From Rhynochetos jubatus (taxonomy: Eukaryota > Chordata > Aves > Eurypygiformes > Rhynochetidae): DNA of 64,000 nucleotides. The position numbers were made by a program, and so were the translations under genes. Of the stretch, positions 1 through 12,960 are shown in pieces. Position 1 is the first letter of the stretch. Each line of letters begins with the position of its first letter. The stretch is from positions 6,224,001 to 6,288,000 of the forward strand of contig CM050668.1 of the NCBI GenBank assembly GCA_027574665.1, read 5' to 3'. The notes beneath the pieces are model-generated. The model ran no database searches and had not been told where the DNA came from. It saw only the letters and a list, made by a program, of their open reading frames with translations.

Positions 1-3000
1 ATTTTCACCCCAGGCTGTGTGCGGCAGCTGGGTCCTGACCAGAGAGTGGCAGCAGTGACACTGCCAGCTGCGAGTGGCAGACGGGACAGCATGGCTCTGT
101 GCTGGCCAGGGGAGCAGGGGATGGGGAGACCGTGTTTCCCTGGGGTCTCTGTGGTTGGTTGCAGGTATCCCCCCATTGTCCGGAGAAGACAGGGACAGAG
201 GGCATCTATCCAGAAATGAGTATCTATGAAGATTGTTTCTTTTAATACGTTCCAGCCCATGAGTTCTCCAAGCATGTGAAACATGCCTGGTGAGGCATGA
301 ACGAAGAACGTCCTGGAGATCTTTCAGGTGCCGTTTGCCTTCCTGCAGACCAGAGCTGCAGGGGAACCTGCTGGGTTGCCCAGCTATGGTCCTGCTGCCT
401 CTTCATTTCCTTGCACCTGGACAGCACAGTAGAGATTTGTGCAAGGTTCTACCTTGGCAATCTGTGTGATTTCCACTTAATTTCTCACCAGGATGTCACA
501 GCCTGCTGCAGGCAGAGGCGACAGGGGTTAGGGAGTCAGCCTTGCGGCTGGGACGGCGGGTGCAAGATATGTTATAGCACAGCTTCTTCACGTAACCTTG
601 GACAAGGCTCTCAGCTCCCCACCTGCAGGAACAGGACAGCAGAATGTTTTGTCCCCTGTGGCTTTGGAGAATGAATACACCAAACCTGCTGAGATGGGGA
701 GGACCCTCAGAGGCTGGGGACTGTGGCTGCTGAAAGCAAAGTGTATAACAGAGGCTCCAGTTCAGTAGCATTATCTGTGGCTTGTTAAATTTATTTATTT
801 ATTGGAGAGGCTTCATTTTTCAGAAGAATGAGATAGCTGTTTTGAATGTGTCTTTCTGGTGCAGTCACTCTGATGGGGGATGCAGGCATCCTGTAAGAAA
901 AACAGAGACACCCAGAGTCCTTTCCATTTGTCTTATTCATGAGGGCCAATCTTCTTCCCTTGCTTTATGTAATTGTCTTGTCCTCAATCTAATATTCCAG
1001 GTTTATGAGGAACAACAAATCAATACTCTCTTTTTTGAAAACTGCTGATTAATTAATTGCTGGTGTCTGCCTGCATGATACAATTGTATTAGATGTCAGC
1101 AGTAATTAATTTTTAAAGGAAATTGTTCTTGCTGGTTTTTGAACACCAGCTCGGAACTCATCTTTACTGCATATTTATCAGAAGGGACGTTAGACTGCTG
1201 CCTGCTGGGGCATATTCCTGACTGACAGGGTGATGAGCGGGCCCAGCTCGTGGGGAAACGAGGAAGGTGACACATCTGCACTGCAGCTCCAGGGAGACTC
1301 TCACAGCATTTTCGAATTAAATATGTTACTTTGGCCTCTGAGAAAGTGAAAACGCATGCAGAAAACTGAGACAAAGATATATACCCCTTTGGAAAAAGAA
1401 TGACCATCTTTACCAATGTAGAAAAAAAAATCTGCAAGGTCCCCTTCTGCTGCTTTACAGACACATTTGCTGTCGTATCATATGTACTTTGAAGGAAAAT
1501 CAAACCTCAGCTTTTCTCTCTGACACACAAATTACTTCTTGTTAAAAACCAAACTGAACTGAGTTCTCATTATAAGTTTTTAGATAGAATACAGGATAAA
1601 TAGGAAGGAAACAACCCATCCTCTCCTCCTGTTTTCCTCACTGGTGATAACATGTATTTCTTAACGTTTTACTCAGGTCGGTTCTCTCCCTTGAAGGTCA
1701 AGTGAGGAAGCTCAGTTGCGACTCACAGCCTCCTACCTGCCAGGCCAGCTTGAGAAACATCTGTCTGTTCATTATCGAGGGGTATTTGAGACTGAGTTCT
1801 GGGCTCTTCATGTTGCCACCTCATAATATTACTGCTCGCAGCCTTCCCCTCTCTCCATCTGCATAACATATATACAATGTACTTCTTCCATTTATGTAAG
1901 CTCTCGTCCTGAAGTATGCACTTGAAAAAATCTCTAGTGGGTATAGGAATGATACATGGCCATCGTTTCACCCACCACTGAAACGCAGCCACCCCCGGGA
2001 CTGGCTGCTGCAGCTGCTCCAGGGTGCAGAGCGAGACGAGGGCACGGTTACAGAGCAGCACAGGGAGATTGTCCTCCCCAGCTGAGAGTGGGGGGGGAGG
2101 ATTTGAGAACGCGAGGATGTAATTAAACAAACTGGAATTAAGCCAGGACACCAGTGTTAACAAAAAGTGTTGCAAACTAATATTCCAGGGGGTCCCAATT
2201 CACTGCAATTCTGCCAACTTTACAGCTTAATAAATGACACTAACAACCCGGGAGCATCAGCACAACACCAGCGCGAGCTACGAGCCAGCAAAACACTTGC
2301 GAGTTGGCCTCATTATAAGCATGTGCTGAAATCCCATGGACTTCAAACAGAGGGGGAAGAGAAGAATACCTTTTTTAGATTCACTAGTATGCTTTAAAAA
2401 ATGCCCTTAGAAAATTCTAGTGAAACCTCAGCTCTCTGAGTTGTTTCAGGGGCTTATTAATTTAAATAGTTTCTCAACCTGATAGGCTTTTCCCTCTCCC
2501 TTTACCTGTTGCCTCAGGGTTATTTCTGCAAAATCACTTGCATTTCTTGTTAGACGAAAAGTCCAATACTAGCAGCATTGATTTACTATATTGTACTGAG
2601 GATTAAGGGGTCATTTTCCAATGATGTCGACTGTAGTCAATATCTGTTCCTATCCCAGCGTGGTCCTCTGAAGGTTGAGCTTTTGATCTACAGCTCTGAA
2701 ATAGCTGGGGGAGGCAGGGGCAGTGCATGGGGTGAGAGGTGATTTTAGCCTTGGCTTCCTGCTTGTGTCTCTGTCCTTGCTTTTTGGATACTTTTCCTCA
2801 CCCTGACCTCTTTGTGCTTTCAGCAGCATCTCTGCCACCCCAAGAGTGAGGGGCTCTTAGCTGAGCTGGCAGATGTGGTTCCTCAGGCTCTGGAAATGGA
2901 TACCACCCGGTGCCAGAGCCCAAGCCCAGGTGGGAGTGTTCTAATCTCCTGGGGGACTCCACAATGTTCTCTGCCATGTTAAAGCTCCGTTTCTCAAAGC

Positions 3001-4949
3001 TGGGTGGACAGGAAAGAAGCCTCTAAAGACTGAAACTCCTGATGTTGTAGCAGTCTCTGCTCAGTTCAGAAGACCTTCTCCAGCCTGCCTGAAAAAACAC
3101 TCCTGCCGTTAGAGGTGTTGGGGGTCTTGGGGTGTGACAGATGGGGGGTGAGGTAAGCACAGGTAAACCTGACAGGTCTGTGGAAAATATATAACGAAGG
3201 CAACTTGGGCCAGGTTTGTTTTTATATGAACTCTACTTGCATCTGCTCTTCCACTCAAAGCTCTGCAGTAACAGAAATTTGAGTCCCAGTACTGCAGGGG
3301 AAAATGCAGGATATTGGTGTATGTGTATCTGGTGACATATGCTGGTGATGGGTCTGTGTTGGTGGACGGTCCTGGTTTTCTGTGGTTCTGCTGGGGGCCA
3401 TGCAAACATCCCGTAAAGGACTGACATGGGCTCTCCGTGTGGCTGTGGGCAAATTACCTTCTCTGGATCTCTACTCTCCAGTAAATGCTGAGATGATGAT
3501 AGCCCAAGCTTTGTCTGTCCTCTCTGTGCTAAAAACTCTTTGGGGTAGGGTCAAAGCTGGCATGTGTGATACTCTGAGTCCCAGTCCAGCCTCTAAGCTA
3601 CAAGAATATCTTCTCTGAAAGCTGTAAGGCTGCTCAGCCCTCACACATACCCAGGGACTCTGCTCATCCCTACTTCTCCTGTGTCAGCCTCGTCTGTGCG
3701 AGATGCTCCAGTACACCTGGGGCAGGGGTGCTGGGGGTGGCTGGCTCCACGGACCCACCTTGACAGCAGTGTAGATGTGACTGTACCGAGCATGGCGGCT
3801 TCTCCCTTACGGAATGTCCCAGCATGGTCCTAGAAGACCCCTACTCTTGATGCAGGTGAAGCCCTGTGCCAGCGTAGTGCCTGACAGGGATGCAGGAATG
3901 GAAAGGAAACGGGCTTTTCCGTCAAATGCACGTGTCAAAAGCATCTGCTTTAAGAGCTTTAGGTGTGAAGGTGTTCAGAGGATAACTATAGCTCAGGTCT
4001 GCACTGTAGGTGTGTGATAAAGTCAGCTGGAGATCTGTCTTTTCACCAAAACCATTTTGGACAGAGGAGGAGGATAGAGCTGTGCTAACTCTCCTGACCT
4101 CTTGTTTAAAACCATTTGGAATCGCAACATTCAAACAGTCTGGCAGAATATTTTTCAATAAATCTTGAATGTGGCAGTTACATTTTCTATACTGTGCTGG
4201 AAAAAGGATTACAGTATTTACTGCAGAGACAGGAAGATTGATTCTCACTTGGAAAATCTGCCAGATTTCTTGATTTAGAGAGCTGATGATTGGTGGAGTG
4301 CTTAGACTTGATTTATATCAAGTTTGCTTGCTTGCTTTCTCTCTCTCTTCCCCCCCCTGCATGCTATTTTTATGTTAACATGAACAAGTCTTACTCTGAA
4401 TGAGTCTTTATTTAACAAATATTGAGGGTTTGGATGTTTTTGGTATTCAAATAAAAACTCTTTTCTCTATTACCTGCTTGCTTGGAGTAATGTGACTAAA
4501 TTTCACTTGCACGAGGTCTAGTAAAGTCACTGTGCTTTATGGTGACACCACCTACACTTTTCTGCACTGAGGACAGAGGTGTGCTATTTCAGACGCATCA
4601 GTCTGCCTTGAGGACCTAATCTGAAATCTTCACAATTATGTAAGCGACCTAAGCTCCTCACTATGTTCTTCAGAAACACCTCAGAGCCCCTTTACACTGG
4701 TGAGTAATTTGGCTCAAGGGGAGGCAGATAATTCAGCCGGCACATGGAGGCTCGGGGGTTCCTATGGTGAGGGCTGCCCTGTGGTTGCAACCCGCAGAGT
4801 CCGGGGAGCAGCAGCTCACCTGCACCCTCTGATTCGGACCCCTGCGGATGCCCTGCCAAGGCAGGGAGGAGAAAGGCAGTGGGGAGGGCTCCTGGGTGGG
4901 TTTGGAAGTAGACAACATCATCCATCAGCTCCACGGGGCTCTTAAACTC
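1..4949. other. Non-coding tract, no gene recognised
   Basis: Mixed-composition unique DNA. Open frames up to about 150 codons occur but show no known domain, no consistent splice sites and no codon bias. A G-rich run at about 2090-2099 and the CT tract at about 4320-4365 are the only simple sequence. No CR1 or LTR signature was noticed. Confidence 0.6.
4318..4365 (+). repeat. Low-complexity GCTT / CT / C8 tract
   Basis: Tandem GCTT units, then alternating CT, then eight C. A simple-sequence tract in otherwise unique DNA. Confidence 0.8.
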
Positions 4950-5560
4950 ACTCAGGAACTTTAAATTCAGCTGAATAATTTAAAACAGAGGCAAGCAAGC
5001 AAAGAAAATGAACCCATCAGAGGCAAAGAAACTTAAAAGGGTAATTGATGCCCTATCGTTATCACTACAGCAAGCATCTTATATCACAAAAGTAATACAT
5101 GGCACTCCTATATTACAACTAGTTCTGTGTCATTAATTATACTATGAGAAGCTCGCTTTTCTGTGCTTTACTTTCTGGCCTAGAGAGCCAGGCTCTTAGT
5201 GCCTGTAAATAGCTCCACGCAATGCCCATCGCTTCCACCCAAAGTCTTTGCTAATTGGGCACCCTGTGGGTTCTTTTTTCTTCTCTCCTTCCCCTATTTT
5301 CAAGCAATTTTATTACAATTGATGAATAAGATGTGTTACTTTCAAAACTTGATCCCACAAATCAAATGATCATTAAAAAAGAGCCAGGCAAGAAGTGATA
5401 GCTATTCTGTTGTGTAATATTAGTAATTAATAGTATTTATGAGGGGATGCTCACAGTGATTATCACAGTTGCTGTTGTATCAATCTGACACAAAGTGATA
5501 CAATTAATTACAAGAGAAAACAGGAGTGAGAGAAGGATTAAAATCATAGAGCGTCTGCAG
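4950..5560. promoter_or_regulatory. Candidate conserved non-coding block
   Basis: AT-rich, CpG-poor, non-repetitive DNA dense in homeodomain-type cores: GTGTCATTAATTATAC, GTAATTAATAG and GATACAATTAATTACA, with GATCATTAAAAAAG between. Such composition is typical of deeply conserved vertebrate enhancers in gene deserts, but conservation itself cannot be seen in one sequence. Confidence 0.3.
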
Positions 5561-6119
5561 TGAGGCATCGATTTTTAAATTTCTTTTCTTTTTTTTCTTC
5601 CCACCCTGCAGAGGGACGCTTTGTGAATGAAAAGATCAAACGCCTTGGTTAAATGACACCACCCTGAGCTGAGCTGTACGGCCCTGCACTGTTCCCCACG
5701 CTCAGTACCATTGAGTCCTGAGGTATTTGTAGAAACCAGCCCAGCAAAAAAAGAGCTTCTGCCCCACAGACATTCAAATCTAAAGCATGGGCAGATGCTT
5801 ATTCCCCTCGTGGAAAAGTCTTCTTGGCCCAGAGCGCTCTGCAACAGATTGTCTAGACCTTTAAAAGTCAAGCTAAGTAACATTTCCTTGGCCTAGCCAT
5901 GGGAAGGAAGACAGATGAGAGATCTGAGATTCCTCCTGTTCCTGCTTTGTTTTTCAGGACGCTGAGCAAAGTCTATCTCATACCTAGCGATGTCTGATAC
6001 GCCTGACTGCAAACGAACACATGCATGTAAAATGTTTAAAAATGGTCCTCCACAAAACAGCCATTAGAATCTAACATTTACGTTCATATTGTGAAAGGGA
6101 GATTTGTTTTATTTTCTTC
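5561..6119. other. Non-coding tract, nothing recognised
   Basis: A strong pyrimidine tract ending in CCCTGCAG at about 5580-5611 looks like a splice acceptor, but no open frame with recognisable protein follows it. Confidence 0.5.
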
Positions 6120-6640
6120 TGCTCAAACATCATGTAGCTGAGCAGCAGCAGTCAAAGTGAGTAATAGTTGAATGTGCATAATCTTGATCTAATTACATTG
6201 GCATTGAATTGCAGGTGAAGCATTAAATTGATCTGAAAAAAATCTCTTTGCGAGTATCTAGTATTGATGAAAAGGTCATTATGCATTTGCAGTGAAGTCT
6301 GCTTCTGTGCAATGAGGTCAGACCAAGACCAGCGCTGTACTCGTGCCTCCAGGTTTTGAGCGCAAGTCCAATTCTGCGTCAGACTAATGCCGACTGGTGC
6401 AGGCATGAATTTCACCCTTCATACTTCATGCAGCTTTCAGCTAATTAGAAGACATCTGGATTTATCTCTTACTGAATCTTTAGCGCCCTTTTAACAATAA
6501 ATGGATATATAATTAACATAGGCAATCTTATTAAATCCATATTAGGGTGCTTATTTGAGACAATTGAAATTGTTAATTGGAGGTGTTGCTAAGTGCCTCT
6601 CCTCCTTACAATAGCAATTGTGGTTCCTTGCTCAGTATGT
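6120..6640. promoter_or_regulatory. Candidate conserved non-coding block
   Basis: AT-rich unique sequence with repeated TAAT cores (GCTAATTAGAAGAC, ATATAATTAACATAGG, GTTAATTGG) and a near-palindrome ACAATTGAAATTGT. No coding potential or repeat signature is seen. Enhancer identity is inference only. Confidence 0.3.
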
Positions 6641-9600
6641 CAGACTCGAGGCAGATAATACCCATCAGGATGCTCCTCAGCTAGCACGAGCTCTGAAACT
6701 AAAGAAATTATTTGGGCCGAATCATTTCAATTTCAATGACTGTGGTTGATGGTCTGTCTGTTGCACTGGGTGTTTGCAGATGGTTTCCTCCTTTTCTGGG
6801 GTGGGCAGCGTGCTCTGCACCCGTTGGGGAACACCACGGGCACGCCCTGGCAGGTGAGGTCCTTGTGGCTCCTATTGACAGCTGTAGTGGCTCCTCTGGC
6901 TTCTCTGGGTTTAGAACTCCACCAGACTCCCCAAAATAGCAATCTTGGCATCATCTTTGGTCTGAGCAGTTTGCTTTTACCCTTCTCTCTTGTATCTAAA
7001 TCTGCCTCACTCCATCTTCATTACATTGACAGGAACTCTGACTTGGTTGACCTTGTGCTGGCTGAAAATCCTCTCTTCTTTTTTTTTTTTTAAACAGATT
7101 TTATAGTATCTCATTTAGCTTTGGGGCAACTCCTGCTGAGAGCAGCACAGATCCTAGCCAGTCCTATTAAACATCCCCCTCCCTGCATTGCGTTGTTGTG
7201 CAGGAGGCTGGATGCTTATATGCAGCCAAGGGGATGCAATGCAATGAGGTGTTTCAGGTGGCAGGGGCACAAGTGACAGCAGCAGCCGGTCCTGGGATAG
7301 GGTCACCTGTGTAGATGAGTGTCTAGTAGTACTGAAATACAGATGCTACTAAACCAACACATTAATTACTGCTTTAAGAAGTGACTTGTGGTTGGTGGTA
7401 CCAGGTCTTTGTGGGGAAAGGACCATGCTTGAGATACCTTATGGGAGCGGTTTGAAGACGGTGGGCACAAACTTTCATCAGAAGCAATTTCTCTCCCAGT
7501 GTGGCCCCAGATGTGTTGGCAGGGAAGGGGCAGGTGATGGTCTTCCTCCTCGTTCAGCCCAGTGGTGGCTGGGGAGGCAGGATGGCCTGGCAGTGGAGGA
7601 GAGGCTCCTCTATGTCCTCTGCCATGCAGTCCCTTGGTTGTGACGTGGAGGCCCCCCAGCAGCTTACTAATCCTGGAAATCATCTCCCATGGTGGGAGCA
7701 GGACTAGCTCCCAAGCTGGTGGCTCACACCCCGGGCTCCCCAAGCACCGCCTGCAGCTCAGTGCAGTGCCAGCCAGAGCAGCTCTGCGTGCTGCAGTCAT
7801 GGTGTCGGTGCTTAGTGGAGTGTCCTGGGATGCTCTGAACATGCAGAGGAAGCAGGATGTCGGAAGAAAACAGGAAATGCTGAAATACAGCAAAGTGCAG
7901 AAGTAGGTGGAAGGAGCTCAAGGTCATTTCTTGTTTTCCTCTGTATTCGTTACGCAGACAAGCAAAAAGAAACCTTTATTTTGGGTACAGCTGCTATCAC
8001 TGCTGCTGTCCTTTTTTTCTATCATCTTCTTGATGAATACGTTCCGATTATGTGCCAGAAATAAAAATCAGCCATCATGCTCCTGAAAGTAGAGGTCAAG
8101 ATAACATCTGCCTTCCCTACTCTGTTCTGCACTTACCAGTGTAATAATCATGCACAGGAAACATCTGCTTTGGAAATAACTTAAGCAGCGAAGAAGCCCA
8201 GCTCCGTTGAGTCAGAGCATCCTGCGGTAACTTGTCATTATGGCCATTTGTTTTTCCTTTGCTGCAGGGAGCCGCACTACCCTTTAAATTTCCCTGTTCA
8301 AACTGTTAGCTTTTCTGCAAGACAACGAGGAACTCCTGGCCCACAGCCCAGCCTGCCAAACCAGGGTTCAGAGACAGGGGTAGGTGACAGGGCTGTAGCA
8401 GGAGAGGTGAAAATGGCAGGACCCCTTCTCCTCGCACCCCTCCAGCACGCCCAGCCTGTGGAGGTGGTGATACGCAGCTGGTAACTGAAACCCGGGCTCA
8501 GGAATGGGGCAAGAAGTCACAGGATGTACACACAGCCGTGTGTGTGTGTGTGTGTATACAGATATGAAATCACATCTCTGGGATTGATACTTCCGTAGCA
8601 CTTGTTTACGGTTACACTGAAAGGCATCTTCTAGACCCAAAATATTAAAAGTCAGCTATGCTGATTTTAAGAATACGCTTTATGTGAAGTGGCCAGGATC
8701 TCCCATTCCATGCAGGAGAGACCCTTTGGCTGGAGGACTAAACCCGACTCTAACGGCAGGAAAAAGCAGTGAGGGTCCCGCAGGCACCCTGTGGCCACGG
8801 ACTGCGGGAGCTGATCTTCCACGTGGGCTGCCGCAGGGAGAATCCTAACGGTGCGTGTGAAGTGTTTGGTTTAAGCAAGGAGCAGCTGAACGCTCGCCTG
8901 TCGCTCATGCAGAATGCAGTTCACCTCTGCTGTAGGGTGCACTAAAGAGCACCCGGGGTTTGTAATTCTTGTCCATGTGCTTCTGTAACCTCCAACTGCT
9001 GGGCACGGCACTGAGAGCAGCGAGAAGCTGCTCTTGCCAGTGTTTTGACCTGCATTAGGGTTGGAAATTTTGGCTGGGGGCTAGTTCCTGAGGATGTAAA
9101 GGCCAGCCCGAGTGCCAAGGAGGGCTGCATGGCGTCAGGCAAGCAGACGACTCTGCGTGCCTTTGCGGAGTGAAACACTGAGCTAAACAGCGGTGTCAGG
9201 GTCTGGCCTTACTTCGCAAGGTGTATTTGAGTTCTTGTCAGGACCTCCAGAGCCACAGTGGCAGTGTGCTCCCTGACGCCCCTGTAGATTTCGGTGTGAT
9301 GGTTGCAGGTGGTGGGAACATAAGTCTGAGGGATGTGAGGGGATGTAGCCTGTTTGGAGCAGAGTGATGCCAGGCCAGGAGGGCCATGTCCACCAGCACC
9401 CTTGGGGCCGTGCTGCCAGGGTGGCTCCAACCCAGCGCCCCTGTGAGCAGAGCCAGGGCTGCAATAGGGCAGCTCCTCGGTGAGGGGTTGGGGCGATGCC
9501 CCCGAGGCACTGGAGCCATGCACCAGAGTTATATGGCAAATAACCGTGGAAAACTGCCGAAAGGGAAGTTGTGACCCTGTTCACAGGCAGGCTGTAGGGC

Positions 9601-12539
9601 AGATTAGAAGCTGTGTTTCCTAATGAAGTATTAGCTATGAATTATTCATCCTGCAGCAGACTGAGGTAGTGCTGACTCTTCCAGTCAAGGGGCTGAGGGG
9701 GCCAGAAGGCCCAGTCCTGCACAGCCTTTTCTTGTGTTTTCTTTTTTGTGTCACTTCAGCTTGTGGAGAGGAACGTGGAAGTTGTTCTTCTCCTACTAAA
9801 TCTGTCTCATCAGGCTCAGTCACATCCAGTGAGACCAGCAGCATCATCCCAGCCCAAGCAGCCGCTGTGAGGGGCAAACGTAATGGAGGGGATGGACACG
9901 GAACGTGGCTGCAGCTTCTTCCCTGCTGGTCATCAAAGCAGCTCCGAGGAGCCACGGGGAGTGTGTGCAGGCAACTCCGAGGGGAAGGTTCAGTAGTCAG
10001 GGGAAGAGGAGACAGGCCACCCCCTCACCACCCCCACAGCCCCTGCAGCAAGAGTCTGAGGGAGCCTGCACATGCCTGACTTACAACTGGCGGAAATTAC
10101 TTCATAAATCTTGAAGCAGATAATTTAAATAATCCTCACGCTTTCCACAGCCTTTTATTTCTCATTTCCTAGTGGGCGAGTGTGCTGAGTCACTCGGTAA
10201 TGACTCTGCTGTAATGGGGGCCAGGACCCCACTTTCCTGGGTGCTCTCTAACGCAGCTGGGTCATCTCCTGCTCTCGGGGGCAACCGGTCTTGGACCTCC
10301 AGCCAGCAAAACACTGCGCATCTCCTTAGCTGTAGGAGTATCTCCTTATTTATGTACTTAAAGTTAAGTGCACATGTAAATCTTTGTTGTTGGTTTGTGG
10401 GTTTTTGTTTTTGTTTTTACTGAATAAATAAAAATTTTTGGATTTTCTTTTTTCTCTTCCAAGCAGGAAGAAATTTTTTTCTGTCTTCTTTGAAGAAGGA
10501 CTAATTTTCTGAGCCTTCTCTCTGGCAACTTGGAAGCCTGCAATTTGTGAAGCTTTTTGTTTTCAGTTTGGGTATGTTGATCAGCAGGGGAAGAATTAGG
10601 CAATCACAGGAGACGTGCAAAGACCAAATTCTTCTATACACAAATTGCATCAATGAACCTTGTGTGCATAGAACTGAGATCAGAAATGGGACTCCAATCC
10701 TTGTCTGAAAAAAGGATTTAAAAATCCTTTATTAGCACACCATTCTTCCTGGCATTTTCATATGATTAAAATCAGAGCTGGGTCAAGAAGAATCAAACCT
10801 AATCAGGAAAAAAGGTGTCTAAAATAGGCTGAACAAGCAATTCTCTGAATGGTGTCTCACTCTCTGTTGTATATGAAGGGAGCCCAGGCAGTTAAAATGA
10901 GGTAAATACATTAATTTATCGATAGCTTGGTGAGATAACTTCCTTCCTAAGGACTAGAAAGTAGATTTAGATAACTTGTAGGAGTTTACCCAGTCTTCTA
11001 CAATATGAATGTTCCCATCATGTCTGTGATGATGCAGTAGATTTGAAAAACACGTGATGTTGCCCTAAAAAGAAGTCCCTTTGATCTTTCTTCTGGATTC
11101 TGCTCGTGTTTAAGTGTGGTGAGGAGAAATGAATCGCACTCTTGTGCCTGATATTAAGGTGAGATTTCTTCTTAAGGGCATCTCTTCCCCCTTGACATGT
11201 GGCTCTGTCACCACCACAGTCAGGACAGTAGCTGAAGCCAACAGCTGGTGAGAGCCACTAGAATCCTTGTGTGCTTTTGGGCAGAAAAATTTGACCCTGC
11301 TCTCTCTAACACTTGCATTTGTCAGCCGGGGGATTGGGATCGGCTGATCTCCTCCTCCTCCTGCCCTCAGGGTTAACGTGACTCACTGAAGAACTGCCTC
11401 GCTGCTTCCCAGGCAAGGAACTCGTAAAGGCAAGGGTTAACTTTCCCAGACAGGCAGACTTTCAGCTACATTTTTTGTTCCAGTACTGTAGATCTTGCTG
11501 CATGATTATTGATTTATTTTTTAAGATACTAAACTGCTACATTTACTGACTCATTCCGTCTTTTATCAGATCCAATAGAACCATGCACATTTTAGAAATA
11601 ACATCTTTCCCATTCCTTCACAGCCTGTGCAAATCAAATTTATTCTTGTCACTGAAAATGTCAAAAGGACCCAGCCAAAACAAAGATTTTTCCTCATCCT
11701 ATTGCAAGAGCAAGCAAGGCCGTGTTTTTCAAAAGGAGTTAAAAGTCAAGGTTCCAGGCTCATCACTAGAAGCTGCGCACCTCAGTGTCAGAAAACGCTG
11801 GAGAGCCCAGCAGCTCCCTCCGACTGTAAACTCACTACTGGACAGGAGGAGCAAAGCCAGATACTCTGAGCTGTAGCTCTAAGTGCCTTATAACACAGAA
11901 CCTGGTCCTGACAGAAAAACAGGCACACAGAGGAGGAAAATGACTTTGCTCAAAGTCAAACACTAGATCAATGATGGAAGAAGGAACAGACCTAGTGAAC
12001 AAGTATCTCCATGGGGAAAACTGTCTCCCTTACCATCACCCAAGCACCTCCTCTCCTGGCATAAAGCTAATGTGCTGAGTGGAGCTATGCCCAGCAGTGG
12101 CGTGGCCCGAGGACTGTGCTGTTCCCTCACCAGGGACATGCAGAGCTGTTTGCTCCTGGCTGCTGGTGCCTGCGAAGCCGGAGAAGAGGAAATGCACAGG
12201 ACAGTGGGTGAAGGGAAGGATTAGGGCAGGGACCGTCCATGCATCTCCTGCCCATCTCCTGCCTGGCAGTGCGGGCAGCGGTGCTGCCCAGCCCTGCGTG
12301 GGGCTTGATCGCGTCCCTGCCTGAGTGGTATCTCCATGGAGCATGGACAGGTGGGGGCACCCACTTTCTTCCTTACTCTGCTTCGTCTGCTGGTCTGTCT
12401 CTTTTCTTTCACAAACTTGGAAATGATAAAAGCTGGTCTGGGATTCCAAGTGTTTATTCCAAAAGAAGGTTCCATATTGATTTTTTTTTTTTTTTCATTT
12501 ATGATGGCCATGACTGAAATGTTTCACCACCTATTTTTG
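6641..12539. other. Non-coding tract, no gene recognised
   Basis: Alternates GC-rich patches (about 7500-7780, 8750-9520 and 9640-10080) with an AT-rich part (about 10600-11060). The GC-rich patches give overlapping open frames on both strands, as expected from low stop-codon density. None resembles a known protein. The GT microsatellite at 8538 is the only clear repeat. Confidence 0.6.
8538..8555 (+). repeat. (GT)9 microsatellite
   Basis: Nine uninterrupted GT units, followed by ATACAGATAT. Confidence 0.95.
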
Positions 12540-12960
12540 CTGCTGTTGTGGTTGTAATTAATGTAATATATTCTGTACAATATCAAGAGTTATTTAGTAA
12601 ACATGTCTATAGAGACTTGTCCTGAATAACAGTTCTTTATTAGAGATAATCCTTAGCTATTCGGCTCAAACAACATTTTGGAGCTGGAAATCTCTCACAG
12701 AGAAGCCAATTGTGAATATTAAAAGGGATTTGGAGGAAGAGGCAAAAATTACATTTTCAAATATTCCACTGAGTTGAAGATTTAACCTAGCAACATCACT
12801 GAATCCCTGCACAGGCTCACAACTTCATTTTGTTTTGTATTAAAAGACTCTTGGCTGCATTTTAATTGTGTACATAATATTATTGATATTTAGCAATTGT
12901 TTCTGTCACCTTCCACCTCAATCAGCATTGCAAAACACAGCTTGAACTAACTGGAAAGCA
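12540..12960. promoter_or_regulatory. Candidate conserved non-coding block
   Basis: A long AT-rich unique stretch (GTAATTAATGTAATATATTC, GTGAATATTAAAAGG, ATTTTAATTGTGTACATAA) without simple repeats. The composition resembles vertebrate enhancer blocks. No direct evidence of function. Confidence 0.25.

Noticed and set aside
5577-5611. Strong pyrimidine tract ending CAG, like a splice acceptor
   Set aside because: No recognisable exon or donor follows. Isolated acceptor-like tracts are common.
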